DNA from: Vermamoeba vermiformis
Lineage: Eukaryota; Tubulinea; Echinamoebida
Direction: 5' to 3'
Length of the DNA: 64,000 bases
NCBI GenBank assembly: GCA_045837725.1
Contig: JBEWZL010000057.1
Location: 1-64,000 of the forward strand
Shown here: piece after piece, positions 1 to 12,653 of the stretch
Position numbering within the stretch: position 1 is the first letter of the stretch
How the letters are laid out: every line of letters starts with the position of its first letter
Translations under genes and position numbers: made by a program
Notes under the pieces: generated by a model
What the model was told of the DNA's origin: nothing
Seen by the model: only the letters and a program-made list of their open reading frames with translations
Database searches by the model: none

Positions 1-1085
1 AAAATGCATTTGGGTCATATTTGGGGGGCATTGGGAGGATTATTTGATGGAAAATCAATGTTTTGTAAGATTTTTAATAAAATTTGATGTTGGCCCTTGA
101 AATTACTTGCAAAAATCTGCAAATTTTCAATCATTGCTGCCCCATTCGGAAATCATTAGCAATTTCCAAATTAGGAAGGTTGCTAGCATAAACAATGCTT
201 TACAGCATGTACATACCATTCCAACTTGTCCCGTCAAATTCTGTCAATTACTAACTGTTTGCCAGAGTGCTCCAAGGTGGAAACAGGCAGTTAGTGTAAC
301 TAGCAAATATAACCATATATGGCAGGAGGTTATGGACATCATAAGTGGACCTTTACAAAAAACAATGATTTGAACTTGCCGCGCCAAATTCCGGCAATTA
401 CTAACGACTTCCTTGTTGCTCGTAATCCTTGTAAATTCTGTTTTTTAACTGAAATTTCGGGATTTGACAGTAATTACCAAATTAGGAAAGGATGGGGCAG
501 TTGGCATTTGTTGCACCATGGTTACTAAAGTTGAAACTTGTCCCGACAGTTTTTATCAATTACTAACGATTTGCTGATCACTTTACTATATTTCTATATT
601 AGGCAAGTAGAAAACTCAGTTTTCACCTGGGAAGTGCAAGGCATATAAATGATGAAGGGAAACTGTTAGTAATTGCCAGATCATATGCACACAAGTGCCA
701 AGAGGAGTGTTTTGCAAATGTCAACCTCATGGACCCCTGATATGCACCACAAATTTCCTTTTTAGGCTATTCCATGCTATATACTTGCTTTTTGCACTGT
801 ATTTGCCCTAGGAACACTCAAGTAAGCATCAGACTCCAATTCTTTTGTGTACCATGATCTGGCAACCTTCAAAGCATCAAATCATGATTACAAACCAGTG
901 AAACACTTCCTAATATGGGCACCTTAGAGTAAAATGGGGGTTTCCCAGTTGATTTTCAAGAAAACAGGCTGTAACTTCAGCTCTACGGCATATTTTGATG
1001 TGCCGTTTTTTTTGTTCAACTTGCACTTCCATGTACTATGGGTTTTCTGAATAAAAAAATGTAATATACCCAAAGACATTTCTAC
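1..1085. other. Non-coding stretch with diverged repeats
   Basis: No ORF here has a credible protein. Short related words recur: 'aacttgtcccg'-like starts at about 223, 373 and 535, each followed within ~25-30 bases by 'caattactaac', and 'ccaaattaggaa' near 167 and 478. The spacing suggests a decayed tandem repeat of roughly 155 bp. The stretch ends directly against the truncated first exon of the next gene, with an in-frame stop at 1062. Confidence 0.45.
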
Positions 1086-3298
1086 AATACCCTCCGACAT
1101 ACGTCAATAGTTGAAGGCCTTATACTACGATATAAAATTAACACTGGAGTATTTGATTTTCGGAGGATCAAGAACCGCGTGATCAGATTTCAAGTCCAGT
1201 GTTATCATTTAGGCCGCGTTGTAAGCCAAGGAAGTTCATTGCAATGGCGGTTATTACCAAAAAGGCGAATAGCAGACGAAGATTCACCGACAGCAGTTGA
1301 AGACGAAGGTATTTCATACCACTCATTTAATTGTTAAATTCTGTGCTTGCATTCAAATCCTGGCATTTATTTTTATATACTCAATGGTGTCGCTAATACT
1401 GACTTAATGTGCAGTCGTTGTCCCTATAACGTGGATGCAGGGAAATGACATCCCGTCCACAATTCCGAGCTCGGAAGAACCATCACCGCAATATTATTCC
1501 TCACCCTATGAAGACGACGAAGATAGCACTATGTTGGCACTTAACAGCCCTGAGCAAGAGCGCAGCTTCGAGCCATACGAAGAGCGTTTACTCGTCCAAC
1601 CACAGTAAGATTTGTTTAGGGATTACGCGCCTTTCTAACTTGTCAAAGGGACTACGACACTAATCAGTACATGGTGCTATACAACGGCAACGCAGAAGTG
1701 ATTGGCAACTTCAGAGCACTCAACTTCTACAAAGCATCAGACATCAACATCAAAGAGGACATTCGATTGCTCACTGAAGGTACGTAATAGGTCTCGAGTA
1801 CACTTTGAATATGTTGTTTATACATGAATGTCAGATCGTGATCCTCGTGGCGTGTTGTTGCAAATCGATGGAGTGGAATACAAGTTCAAAGAAGGACTGC
1901 GCGGCAACACTGATGCCAACAAACGATTCGTTGGTTACATTGCACAACAAATCGAAAGTGTTGTGCCTTCAGCAGTGCAACTGATCGATGGTATCTTGCA
2001 TGTGGACTACGAGTCATTGATTCCATATTTGAGTGAATCGATCAAACAGAACTTCAAAGACATCAACAATCTCAACTCCAAAACAGATCAAATCCATCAA
2101 GTGGTTGATATGATGTACAACGAGTTCATCAAGAAAGAGCGACATCGCACGAGAGGTAGTGACGTCTACTCTAGCAGCAAGCGTACAAAACGAAAATGGG
2201 GTTGGATCATTGGCGCATCAGTCTCGCTAGTCTTACTGCTCTGCGTGGCTCTCGGAGTGTTCTTATCTTTGCGCCCTAACGCCCAATCATTAACGCCGTT
2301 AACACCAAGCACACCCGCTGGTTCAACTCCTGTACCAACACCTTCAGTTCCCTCCGCTCCGATAGATCAGCTCGCAGATATGATGGCGCTACAAGAATTT
2401 TACACGTCAGCGAACGGAATACATTGGGGCACTACAAAATGGATGACAAAGGCGCCGTTCTGTGAATGGGAGGGCGTTACGTGCAACGAAGAAGGACGAG
2501 TGATCAAACTTCGACTTAGACTTAGAAAGTATGCGAGGGCCACTTACGGACGCTATTGGCCATCTTGATCAACTGCAGGACTTGCACATCTCGTACACCG
2601 GACTCAGCGGCACTATCCCCACAACTTTGCTGAATCTGACTCAGTTGGAGTACTTAAATCTCGACTACAACAATTTCGAGGGCGTAGTTCCACCCGAGCT
2701 CTTCTCACTCCCAAAGTTGAGGTCCATTTCGATCAGTGGCAGAAACAACTTCTTGCCCTGGGAGATACCTACAGCGATCGAAAATGCACTTCTGCTGGAG
2801 GATCTCACGTTAGACGGATGCAATGTGATCGGAACTCTTCCTGCGGAGATTGCCACTTTGCCAAAGTTGACAGAACTTTCCTTGGAAAACAATCAACTCG
2901 CTGGCACTATTCCGAGCTTCAAAGGCTCTTCCCTCCAGTTGTTACACCTGTGGAGCAATCAATTCAGTGGTAGCATTCCACCGTTGCCTGTCACGTTGAA
3001 TAGCTTGGACTTGTCGCGCAATAACTTGACAGGTGGCTTGACGAACGTCAACGCGCTCAGCAACTTGACGCACCTTTCCTTGAACTTCAATAGCTTGAGC
3101 GGCGAGTTTTGGTTGAACGATCTGCTGATGGGTAGCATACTGACTCTCAATATTGCTAATAATGAGTTTACTTCTGTCGCACCAACGCTAGCAAACCCTG
3201 TGGCACTTGCGCAATTCCGCTGCGACGTGTCGGATAATGATTTTAAATGTCCTATCCCTGACTGGATGACGATCGATTGCAGTGGTGATTGCGTGTAA
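1086..3298 (+). pseudogene. MYRF-type ICA / LRR membrane protein, copy 1 (5'-truncated, one frame break)
   Basis: Same gene as the three copies downstream but damaged. Exons: 1086-1308 (only the last ~74 residues of the N-terminal domain, ending in basic 'LLPKRR'), 1415-1604 (acidic linker), 1649-1779, and 1835-3298. The ICA catalytic dyad is intact ('KASDINIKED', Ser and Lys five apart). A TM helix follows ('GASVSLVLLLCVALGV', encoded near 2205-2265), then a Pro/Thr stalk, an LRR cap ('CEWEGVTC'), LRRs and the terminal Cys cap ('CPIPDW'). The first ~75 residues present in the sister copies are missing, replaced by the repeat-rich DNA upstream. The reading frame shifts by one base near 2520-2532, where 'cttaga' is doubled, inside the first LRR. 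The intron at 1780-1834 is nearly identical to that of copy 3. Either a real pseudogene or a 5'-truncated gene with an assembly indel; the truncation favours pseudogene. Confidence 0.7.
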
Positions 3299-3429
3299 TA
3301 TATTTGCGGTGTAAATAAAAGTATGTGATTTTGTTCATAAAAAGTTGCACTTTTCAACTGAACTTTCGGCTGACGAGGAGACAGAACCCATTTTTCACGT
3401 TTTCGACACCGTTAAAATATGATCGATTT

Positions 3430-5921
3430 ATGCAACAAGTACATATACAAAATAACTTTCTGCTATTCGTCCCGATTAGCGGCGGCGACGAATCTGTCTT
3501 CTCATTTTCACCTACAACTACCCCGCATCTCGGTTTGAATTTGACGAAGCAAGATTCGAACGAAAGATGGTTTTACCAGGTGAAGATTGTATTATGGGAA
3601 GGCAACAATGAAGTCGTAGTCAATAACTGCCTGAGTTGGGCGAAACGAGTGCCATACAGATTCCAATTACAGCCGAATACAACAAATATCGAAGGATTAT
3701 TATTTAAATTAAAAGTTAATCCTGGTCGATTTGATTTCAGACGAAGCAAACAACGTATTGTCAGATTCAATGTGACCTGTTTCAGTTCTGGTGCTCCTAT
3801 AGGTCAAGGAACTTCAGCTTTATGTCAACTATTACCTAAAAAGCGTGTTGCAGACGTAAATGAAGGTTTAGAAGCGGAAGGTAAGCATAGTGATTTTATT
3901 TTAATTTTCCTTAATTTATCAAATTATTTTTTTATTTTATAAATATCTTCCACGTAATTTAGCAAGTTGCCGTTGCTAATTTAATTTTGCTAGTCGTTAT
4001 TCCTGTGGCATGGACTACTAGTAATAGCAGCGACTCTAGTAACTCAATCAACTCAGCGGAGTCGATATCGCAGCATTCTTATGCATCACCAAGCCTAGAT
4101 AGTGGTGAAGTGCTCGAAATAAATAATTCCGACGGCCAGGAAGGCGGATCTGGCAGCTACGAAGACATCAATTCTGAAGACAACGCGTTATTGCCCGCAA
4201 TGTAGGTACCTCAATGTAATCAACCACCCGTGTTAACGTATAATTAGCAACACAAACATTTTTGTACCTAATGACTCACCTTCGTACGATCTAAATGGAG
4301 GAATGTTGGCTTCGAGGTAGGTGTCGTGTTACTCTTACAATTTGATCGCTAACCGTCAGCAGATACGCGGATGATGATCAATATATGGTGCTGTACAACG
4401 GCAACGCAGAAGTGATTGGCAACTTCAGAGCACTCAACTTCTACAAAGCATCAGACATCAACATCAAAGAAGACATTCGATTGCTCGTCGATGGTAAGTA
4501 GTTGTTTTGGCACGTGTCAAGACTTGGTCAATTTTCTTTGTTCATTTGTGTTATCAGACTATGACCCACGAGGAGTTCTGATGAAGATCGATGGCGTGGA
4601 GTACAAGTTCAAACGAGGAGTGAGCAACACGACAAACAAACGATTCGTTGGGTACATTGCACAACAAATCGAAAGTGTTGTGCCTTCAGCAGTGCAACTG
4701 ATCGATGGTATCTTGCATGTGGACTACGAGTCATTGATTCCATATCTGAGTGAATCGATCAAACAGAACTTCAAAGACATCAACAATCTCAACTCCAAAA
4801 CAGATCATATTAACGATGTCGTGGATATGATGTACGCAGAATACCTGAAAAAAGAACGGAAGAAGAAATCAGCTAATGCATATTCGACCACGCATTCGCC
4901 AGACGACGGACCAATGGAATTCTTTGTCGTGGAGGACAAACGAAGTAAACGCAGGAAATGGAATTGGATCGTTTTTGGCTCAGTGCTTGGATTGGTGCTG
5001 GCAAGTTTAATCAGCAGTGTGATACTGTGGCAGTTCCTCTACAATTCTCAAGTCCCGGGTACATCTGCCGCGACAGACAGAGAAGTACTCATAGAACTAT
5101 TCAACGCTACCAACGGTGTTTATTGGAAGAATTCAAAGAAGTGGCTGTCAACGGCGTCAATATGTGAGTGGTATCAAGTCACGTGCAACAACTACGGGCG
5201 AGTGTCAAAGTTAGTACTAAGAGACAACAATATCACGGGCACTCTGCCACCGTCAATTATCAAGCTGGACAATCTAGTAGAGCTGTCAATTCACTCTAAC
5301 GACCTCGGAGGAGAGTTTCCAATCGACCTTCTGAGCTTGCCCTCACTGCAGTCCTTGAGAGTACACGGAGGCTCGTTTACTCCGTGGGAGATTCCGTCGA
5401 ATATCAACAAGGCAACTGTGCTTACAATTTTATCGCTGAACAATTGTAGTTTGATTGGACCACTTCCAAAAGAGCTAGGGACACATCAAAGCTTGACGAA
5501 AATTGACGTGTCAAACAACAGAATCGATGGCACTCTGCCGAGCTTTGCCGCTTCAATCATTGAAGTGCTTCGATTCGAGAACACGCAGCTCTCAGGCGCG
5601 ATCCCTCTGCTACCCGACAATATCCTCGAGCAATTGATCTTGCGACAGAACGAGATGACGGGCGGATTGAGTCGCCTTGCAACACTAACTCAAGTGATGG
5701 TGTTGGACTTGGCGCACAATAATTTCCGTGGTGACTTGGAGTTAAGTGATGAAGCACTGGACACTCTAACGCTACTCGATGTCTCGGACAATTCTATCAC
5801 TGCCGTGCACGCAGACTTGAGCAGGATAAACACTTACGTTGTTTGCAACGTGTCGGTCAACTCGATTGATTGCCCGATTGATCAGTGGTTGGTGGACCAT
5901 TGCAAAGGCTCTTGTACATAA
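3430..5921 (+). CDS. Membrane protein: N-terminal domain + MYRF/S74-type ICA + TM + LRR ectodomain, copy 2 (intact)
   Basis: Exons 3430-3880, 3994-4201, 4248-4316, 4360-4493 and 4558-5921 join in frame to 741 residues. Start chosen at 3430 because the sister copies also begin 'MQQ'. Residues ~1-150: unrecognised globular domain ending in a basic NLS-like 'LLPKKR'. ~150-245: acidic, Ser/Asn-rich linker. ~255-400: intramolecular chaperone auto-processing domain as in MYRF and phage tail-spike S74 peptidases, with the Ser-Lys dyad in 'KASDINIKED'. Then a basic flank, a single TM helix (encoded near 4967-5035), and a C-terminal ectodomain with Cys-capped plant-type LRRs ('CEWYQVTC' to 'CPIDQW'). 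In MYRF this domain trimerises and cuts itself, freeing a nuclear N-terminal part; the same topology (N-terminus cytosolic, LRR outside/luminal) is inferred here. N-terminal DNA binding is not shown by the sequence. Confidence 0.85.
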
Positions 5922-6207
5922 TATTTATAAATGGCATTTATTGTCGACATTATATTATTTGGTTGTATTGTCTCCTTTTCGCCTTCAAACGAATGACAAG
6001 ACGATATATAAGAAAGAGGAAGAAATAGGAGGATTGTCAGTGAGATTCGAGGAGAAAGGAGCCATAACAAACGACGAAAGAACCCGCCCGGGGGAATGAT
6101 CCGGCCAGCAAGTAGGAATCACCAACCATTTCACGTGCCGTGAGATCTCGGGTTGCAACGAAAATTATTGTTAGTTCGATTATTGAATGAAGTAGGTTAT
6201 ATAGAAC

Positions 6208-8813
6208 ATGCAACAAATACTTACCGCAAATAATTTTCAATTATTTATCCCTCTGGGAGGGGCCGAAGACACTGGATTTGCTTTTTCGCAAACTACAACT
6301 CCCTGCTTCGGTTTGACATTGACGAAACATGATACGCACGAGAGTTGGTTTTATCAAATAGATTTATTTCTTCACGAGGACGAGAGAGAATCAGCAATTC
6401 AATCGAGCTTGAGCTGGGCAAAGAGAACACCCTATCGCTTTCAGAAAAAGCACAACTCGTCAATTATTGATGGATTAGTGGTTCAAATACGAATTAATTC
6501 TGGCCTATTCGATTTCAGACGCATCAAAGAACGAGTGATCAGATTCAACGTTCAGTGCTTCTCATCTGGGAATTTGCTGAGTCAAGGCTCTTCTGCATTA
6601 TGTCAATTATTGCCCAAGAGGCGCGTGGCAGAAGATTCAGAAGTTGAAGAGGAGGGTAAGGAAGATCCACAAGTTAAATAACGATTCACAATTTCTCATT
6701 TTTATCTTTGAATGGGAGACGTTCGATAACAATACATATAATTATAATTATTAATTTTAATTTAGTAACGGTTGTTCCAATTGAATGGCTTCCGGATCGC
6801 CCGATAAATCCAATCGTTTATCAAAGCTCGGAAGAGCCTTCGCCGCAAGCATATACTCCCTCTTATAAATATGAAGAAGAGGACAGTCCAATGGTGGGCG
6901 TTCACAACTCGGAAGGAAGTTACGACGCTTTTGATTCTGATGAAAATATCCTCGCTCCGATTGACAAGTAAGGCCAATAATGTTATTATAGTAATACTTT
7001 TGCATAAATAATAATTGATTTATTGTCGCAGAAAGGTCAACTTTCCTCGTTACGGATCGGAATACGGGGAATACGAGTTTGATAGCGTAAATTCGTAAGT
7101 TTGAGTAGATAGTTCTGTCATTCTTTATCTAACCCATAATGTATGTAGTACACACTACTATAAGCACGAAAGCAACGATAATAATCAATACATGGTGCTG
7201 TACAACGGCAATGCAGAAGTGATTGGAAACTTCAGAGCACTCAACTTCTACAAAGCATCGGACATCAACATCAAAGAGGACATTCGATTGCTCACTGAAG
7301 GTACGTAATAGGTCTCGAGTATACTTTGAATATGTTGTTTATACATGAATATCAGATCGTGATCCTCGTGGCGTGTTGTTGCAAATCGATGGAGTGGAGT
7401 ACAAGTTCAAAGAAGGACTGCGCGGCAACACTGATGCAAACAAACGATTCGTTGGGTACATTGCACAACAAATTGAAAGTGTTGTGCCATCAGCAGTGCA
7501 ACTGATCGATGGTATCTTGCATGTGGACTACGAGTCATTGATTCCATATCTGAGTGAATCGATCAAACAGAACTTCAAAGACATCAACAATCTCAACTCC
7601 AAAACAGATCAAATCCATCAAGTGGTTGATATGATGTACAACGAGTTCATTAAGAATGATAAGAAGGCAAAATCAGCGCACGATACTACATCACGCCGTA
7701 CCTCAAAGAGACCGCACGCGTGGATTATTGCTGCATCAGTCTCAGTGACGTTCTTAATCACAGTGGCTGTGGGCGTGTTCTTTGTGCTGCCTTACGTGTA
7801 TTCAGTCAATCCGAATCCACCGAGCTCTAACACAACCCCGCCGAGTTCACCAGACACAAACCCCGTGCCAGTCCCTCCTTTATCCAACGAACAGCTGATT
7901 CTTGCAGACCTATTCAATGCTACTCGCGGCCCGTATTGGACCAGATCGATCAATTGGCTCAATACAACGCTGTCAGTGTGTCACTGGGCAGGTGTCAATT
8001 GTGACAGCGATGGGCGTGTTATTGAATTGATCCTCAGCAACAATGACATGCGCGGCACATTGCCAGCATCGATTGGAGATTTGGAGCGGTTGCAAGTGAT
8101 TAATTTCTCATTGAACAGCATCGGCGGAACAATTCCAGCGACCATTGGCAAGTTGAAGAACTTACGCAGTCTAAATCTGGTCCTCAATCACTTCCGCGGC
8201 ACTGTTCCCGTGGAGATTTCAATGTTGACAGAGTTGCAATCGATTTCTCTCAGCTCGAATTTGTTTGATGATTGGCAAATACCGGTGCAGTGGCAACAAT
8301 TGACCAAGCTCAAACACATTAATTTGGACAGCACTGGCCTCGTCGGAACAATTCCAGACATATTTGGCGCGATGACACAGCTGTCTTCGCTGTCACTTTA
8401 TTACAACTTGCTCGAGGGCACTGTGCCGAGCTTAATCAACACGAACATTTCTACGCTCAAAATCAACTCGAACAAGTCTCTCTGGCAACATCCCGCTTTT
8501 GCCCAGCCAGTCGTTGCAGTTAATCAATCTGCAGAACAACAGCTTCACGGGAGGTCTCGAGAACATCAACAACATTACAAGTTTGCAATACCTCACCTTG
8601 TCGAACAACAACTTTCAAGGCGAGTTCTGGCTGCGCGATGATTTGATGAGCTCATTGAAGAGTCTCAACATTGCAGGCAATCACTTCACGAGTGTGCCCG
8701 CGTCATTGACACCGTTGCGCGCGTCAGTTATCATGTGCAGTGCCTCGGACAATGACTTCAAGTGTCCGTTGCCTGATTGGCTCGTCAAACGCTGTAAAGC
8801 AACTTGTGCTTGA
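6208..8813 (+). CDS. Membrane protein: N-terminal domain + MYRF-type ICA + TM + LRR ectodomain, copy 3 (one frame break)
   Basis: Exons 6208-6655, 6766-6967, 7032-7094, 7149-7300 and 7356-8813 match copy 2 domain by domain. They give ~773 residues if one extra base is discounted. The frame changes inside 'tctctctgg' at about 8476-8484: upstream reads a proper LRR up to 'LKINSN', downstream resumes with 'LSGNIPLLPS'. The sum of exon lengths is one base over a multiple of three, as expected for a single insertion in a CT run. The ICA dyad 'KASDINIKED' is present. TM near 7720-7790, followed by a Pro/Ser/Asn stalk and LRR caps 'CHWAGVNC' and 'CPLPDW'. Its intron at 7301-7355 is almost the same as copy 1's. 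It converges with copy 4, only ~70 bp between stop codons. Probably functional with a consensus error. Confidence 0.8.
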
Positions 8814-8885
8814 TTGCATCGAAGGAAGCTTGTAAGTAATGATTTAATTTATGTACATAAATGTTGCTGCGAGTCGACAAAGGTG

Positions 8886-11375
8886 TCAGGAACAGTTCAC
8901 GTTGCACTTCGCTTTCATCCAATCAGGTACGGGACACCAAAACATGTTTTGATCCGCACGGCACGACACTAGATTCTCTGGGACAACATCCATTATTGCA
9001 GGATCTACCTTGTTATATCCATTTTTGACAATATTTAATCGTTGTATTGTCCTGAGAACCGAAACTGGAAGCGAAAAGACTAAAGAAGAAGTAGATCCAT
9101 CGCCTTCGATGTCGAGATCCGTCAAGTTCTTCATGCTTGCAAGTTTGTCGTCTAATGTGCCATAAAAGGAAAGGTATGCCATGTGCAGTACTTGCAGTGA
9201 GCTGGAAAATGTCGGAAGAAAGCCATTGAGCCTGGTGTTGGACAGGCGCAAGTCAATCAAATTGGGACCCGAAAACGCAGGAATGCGGCCATACAAGTAA
9301 AAGTTGTTTTGAAGTGACACTTTGACAAGCGACGGCAAGGCGATTTCAGGTGGCACGTACGACACATTGGTCTGTTCGAGATTGAGAATTTGCAGCTGTG
9401 TCATGAGCTTTACGTCTGCAGGTACCACCCAGCCAGCAAATGAATTCTGATCGAGCATCAGCTCTACAAGCGATGTCATTCTGAAAATATCTTCGGGCAC
9501 TGTGCCTTGCAATTGATTGTCAGACAAGATAAGTCGCTGTAGTCTGATCGAGGCCAGCGAGGCAGGAATAGTGCCGTTGAGGTGATTCGAAGACAAGTCG
9601 AGGACTTTCAGCTGTGTCAGGCCTGATATGGAGTCTGGAATGGTGCCTCTGAGTCCAAATTGACTCAAATTGAGCTGTTCGACGTGTCTTCGTTGCGTAG
9701 AATTGCTGCACGTGACACCAGACCAGTCGCACATTGGGCTGTCGCTGTCCCAATCACTACTCCAGGACGGTCCATTTGTCGCGTTATATAACTCGATTAG
9801 AATGCGTCGCTCAATCATATTGTCAGGGCTCTGAAGAGGGGAAGGGATACTTGGAGTCGGTGTGAGTACAGCAGTTGGCACTTGTGTTTCGGGTGATGGT
9901 GCACTAGGAACGTGCGACGGACTTGGCGATATTGTTGTTGGACTCGGGCTCGGCGCAGGGGTGAAGTGGATTGGAATATAGTTCAGTCCAATCAGAACTC
10001 CAATCGCTGCAAATGTTGCAATCACGAGGGGTATGAGGTAGCGCAGGTACTTTTTAGACCCTTTGGACTCAACAAAAATGACGTCGTCATTGACTTTTGG
10101 TCCAGATTGAGTGTTTCTCCGTCGGTCATTCTTGGTGAACTCGTTGTACATCAAATCAACCACTTGATGGATTTGATCTGTTTTGGAATTGAGATTGTTG
10201 ATGTCTTTGAAGTTCTGTTTGATCGATTCACTCAGATATGGAATCAATGACTCGTAGTCCACATGCAAGATACCATCGATCAGTTGCACTGCTGAAGGCA
10301 CAACACTTTCAATTTGTTGTGCAATGTACCCAACGAATCGTTTGTTTGTCGTGTTGCTCACTCCTCGTTTGAACTTGTACTCCACGCCATCGATCTTCAT
10401 CAGAACTCCTCGTGGGTCATAGTCTGATAACACAAATGAGCAAACAAAATTGACCAGTCTTGACACATGTCAAAGCAACTGCTTACCATCGACGAGCAAT
10501 CGAATGTCCTCTTTGATGTTGATGTCTGATGCTTTGTAGAAGTTGAGTGCTCTGAAGTTGCCGATCACTTCTGCATTGCCGTTGTACAGCACCATATATT
10601 GCTCGTCGTTATCGTATCTTGTCAGCATGTGTTGCTCATTGGCACTGATGTCTTCATACGGGGACATATTGAGAGCGACTTCATCTGAACTAATGCCACT
10701 ATTGTCGTTATTGCTTGAAGTATAAGTTGTCATAATACTATCGTTTTGATTCGAGGGTGTAAAATCTTCAGGGGAGGCGTCGCCCGAGCCAACATCATTT
10801 GGTCGCCAGAATATTGGTATTAGCGCTGTAAATAAAATTAATAATTATGGCAACAAAATACGCGATTACGATACGGATCAGATCCGTGTCAAAATTACTG
10901 ATCTGTCATAAAGTTGAATCATACCATCGTCGTAGGGAGCTGTATCATCTTCTGCAAAACGTCTCTTTGCTAATAGTAAGCAATTCGATGACGAGCCTTG
11001 ATTAAGGAGAGTGTCAAGCTTGAAACAGCTGACGACAAATCTGATCAGACGTTGTTTTGTTTTACGAAAGTCAAATATTCCACCATTAATTTTAAGTTGT
11101 AATATTAACCCTTCTATTGTCGTTGTTGAAGGTTTTGTTTGAAATCGATATGGATGTCGCTTTGCAAAACTCAAACAATTATCAACCGTCGTTTCTGTTG
11201 TTTCATCGCATAATAAAACATGCACAGAATAAAACCAGCTTTCTTGAGTATCGTTTTGCGTTATTATTACTCCAAAACTCGGTGTTGCGCTTTGTCCGAA
11301 CGTGAATCCACTGACATCCCCTCCTTCAACAGGGATGTACAACTGAAATATTGTCTTCACATGAATTTGCTGCAT
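8886..11375 (-). CDS. Membrane protein: N-terminal domain + MYRF-type ICA + TM + LRR ectodomain, copy 4 (intact)
   Basis: Three exons on the minus strand (11375-10925, 10825-10487, 10423-8886) join to 775 residues with no break. An in-frame Met at 11390 is also possible; 11375 is preferred because it gives the family 'MQQ' start. The linker plus first part of ICA, split by two introns in copies 2 and 3, is a single exon here. N-terminal domain ends 'LLAKRR'. ICA dyad 'KASDINIKED'. TM 'LIPLVIATFAAIGVLIGL', then a long Pro/Ser/Thr stalk and LRRs with caps 'CDWSGVTC' and 'CPVPDW'. The intron 10486-10424 closely matches the corresponding intron of copy 2, so 2/4 and 1/3 form two pairs by intron sequence. 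Confidence 0.85.
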
Positions 11376-11793
11376 ATTTATCTCGGCCAATACATTGTCA
11401 ATGTGTTCATCGTGTTTGATGTGTCTGCGTAAATAATTAAAAAATCACATTATTACCAATTCAATGCGCAGAAGATTCCTGAGTGGAACGAACAATTGGC
11501 CGGAAACAACTTACTTCTTGGACAAGGTGTGCAAACCGACCTGATAGAAATAGTAAAAACTACTAACACTTCGGCAGCAGCAAGATTGCTACCGTATTAT
11601 TCGAAGTAAACGAGCCTCATTTCAGTTTCTTTGTCCATGCGTACTTATTTCCAAGTTCACAACCCTTTGTCCATGTACGTAAAGAGCCACATCACAGTTA
11701 AATTACGATTAGCTCTTCGGAGTTAGAACATTCCGACGATTTTTTCCCGCGCTGACGAGAAAAAAAGTTGTACTGAACCTATTATTGCACGTG
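11376..11793. promoter_or_regulatory. Divergent intergenic region
   Basis: About 420 bp between the start of LRR copy 4 (-) and the small secreted-protein gene (+). No ORF, RNA gene or repeat was recognised; it presumably holds both promoters. Confidence 0.4.
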
Positions 11794-12653
11794 ATGAACA
11801 CTAAAGCACTAATATCTGCCTTATTGGTCTTTATGACCTTGTGTGGCGCCGTCGCTAATTTTTTAAAACCCAACACTGGTAATGGCAACTCGAAGACAAA
11901 ATTAATTAATTACTAATTTATTTGTATTTTTTCGTTACGCAGTGCTGACTATTAAACAGATATTAAACGATTTCCGGATGGCTACTATGAAGTTCGATAT
12001 AGTGGCGGTAATTGCAGCCAGGTAAAGGGTTTCGTTTACAGACAGTTGAATGTTTGCGCAAGAGATGTGGACAATCCGGACTTCTATAGAGCGAATAAGT
12101 GCAATGGTCGCATTATGTCATCTGTAACATATTGCGACTCAAATTGCGATCCCGACCAGTGCTCTGGCGATGATTCGAGCCTGTTGGATGGCTGCATGCA
12201 GTCAAAACCTCACCCACTTGAGTCCATTCTGCGCACTTGTGGCCCAGCTCCAGAAATTTTGTATGGCCATCGATGGTTACTTACGTTTAAGTCAGCAGAA
12301 ACGGACTGCACCAACTCGATCTTGCATTCGGGAGTTATCTCGGATTCTTGCTTCATCATTTGGGTGAATCTAGCGAAGATGATCACTTGTAATGAGTACG
12401 TTGTATATAATATTATTTATATACCTTAAATTAATTAATTTCAACAATTACAGCACATCTCGAACGGAGATTCAGTTTTCACACTGCAATGATTATACTT
12501 GTGATGGGTGCACCGTGGATCAAAAAGTAACAGATAATGATGTCGGAAAATGCAAATCTTCTGAGGTTAGTATACAATGCTATTTCGAGATTACTCTAAC
12601 TCGAACTTATTTTCTAGACCACGAAGTGCGTTACGATGCTGCCTCCTAATTAG
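11794..12653 (+). CDS. Small secreted cysteine-rich protein, unknown function
   Basis: Exons 11794-11878, 11960-12395, 12454-12565 and 12618-12653 give 222 residues. The first exon encodes a classic signal peptide ('MNTKALISALLVFMTLCGAV'), so the product is probably secreted. The mature part starts near 'IKRFPDGYYEVRY' and carries some 20 Cys, many in pairs or CxxC-like spacings ('CDSNCDPDQC', 'CDGCTVDQ'), suggesting a disulfide-bonded extracellular protein. I do not recognise the family. All four splice junctions preserve phase, and the protein-like composition continues across them, which supports the model. Confidence 0.7.

Noticed and set aside
107-528. Two ORFs of 69-88 codons near the left edge
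   Set aside because: They lie in repeat-like, non-coding DNA, overlap each other in different frames and have no protein-like pattern.
9912-10250. 112-codon plus-strand ORF inside LRR copy 4
   Set aside because: Shadow of the minus-strand gene; its sequence is the complement of the conserved ICA block.
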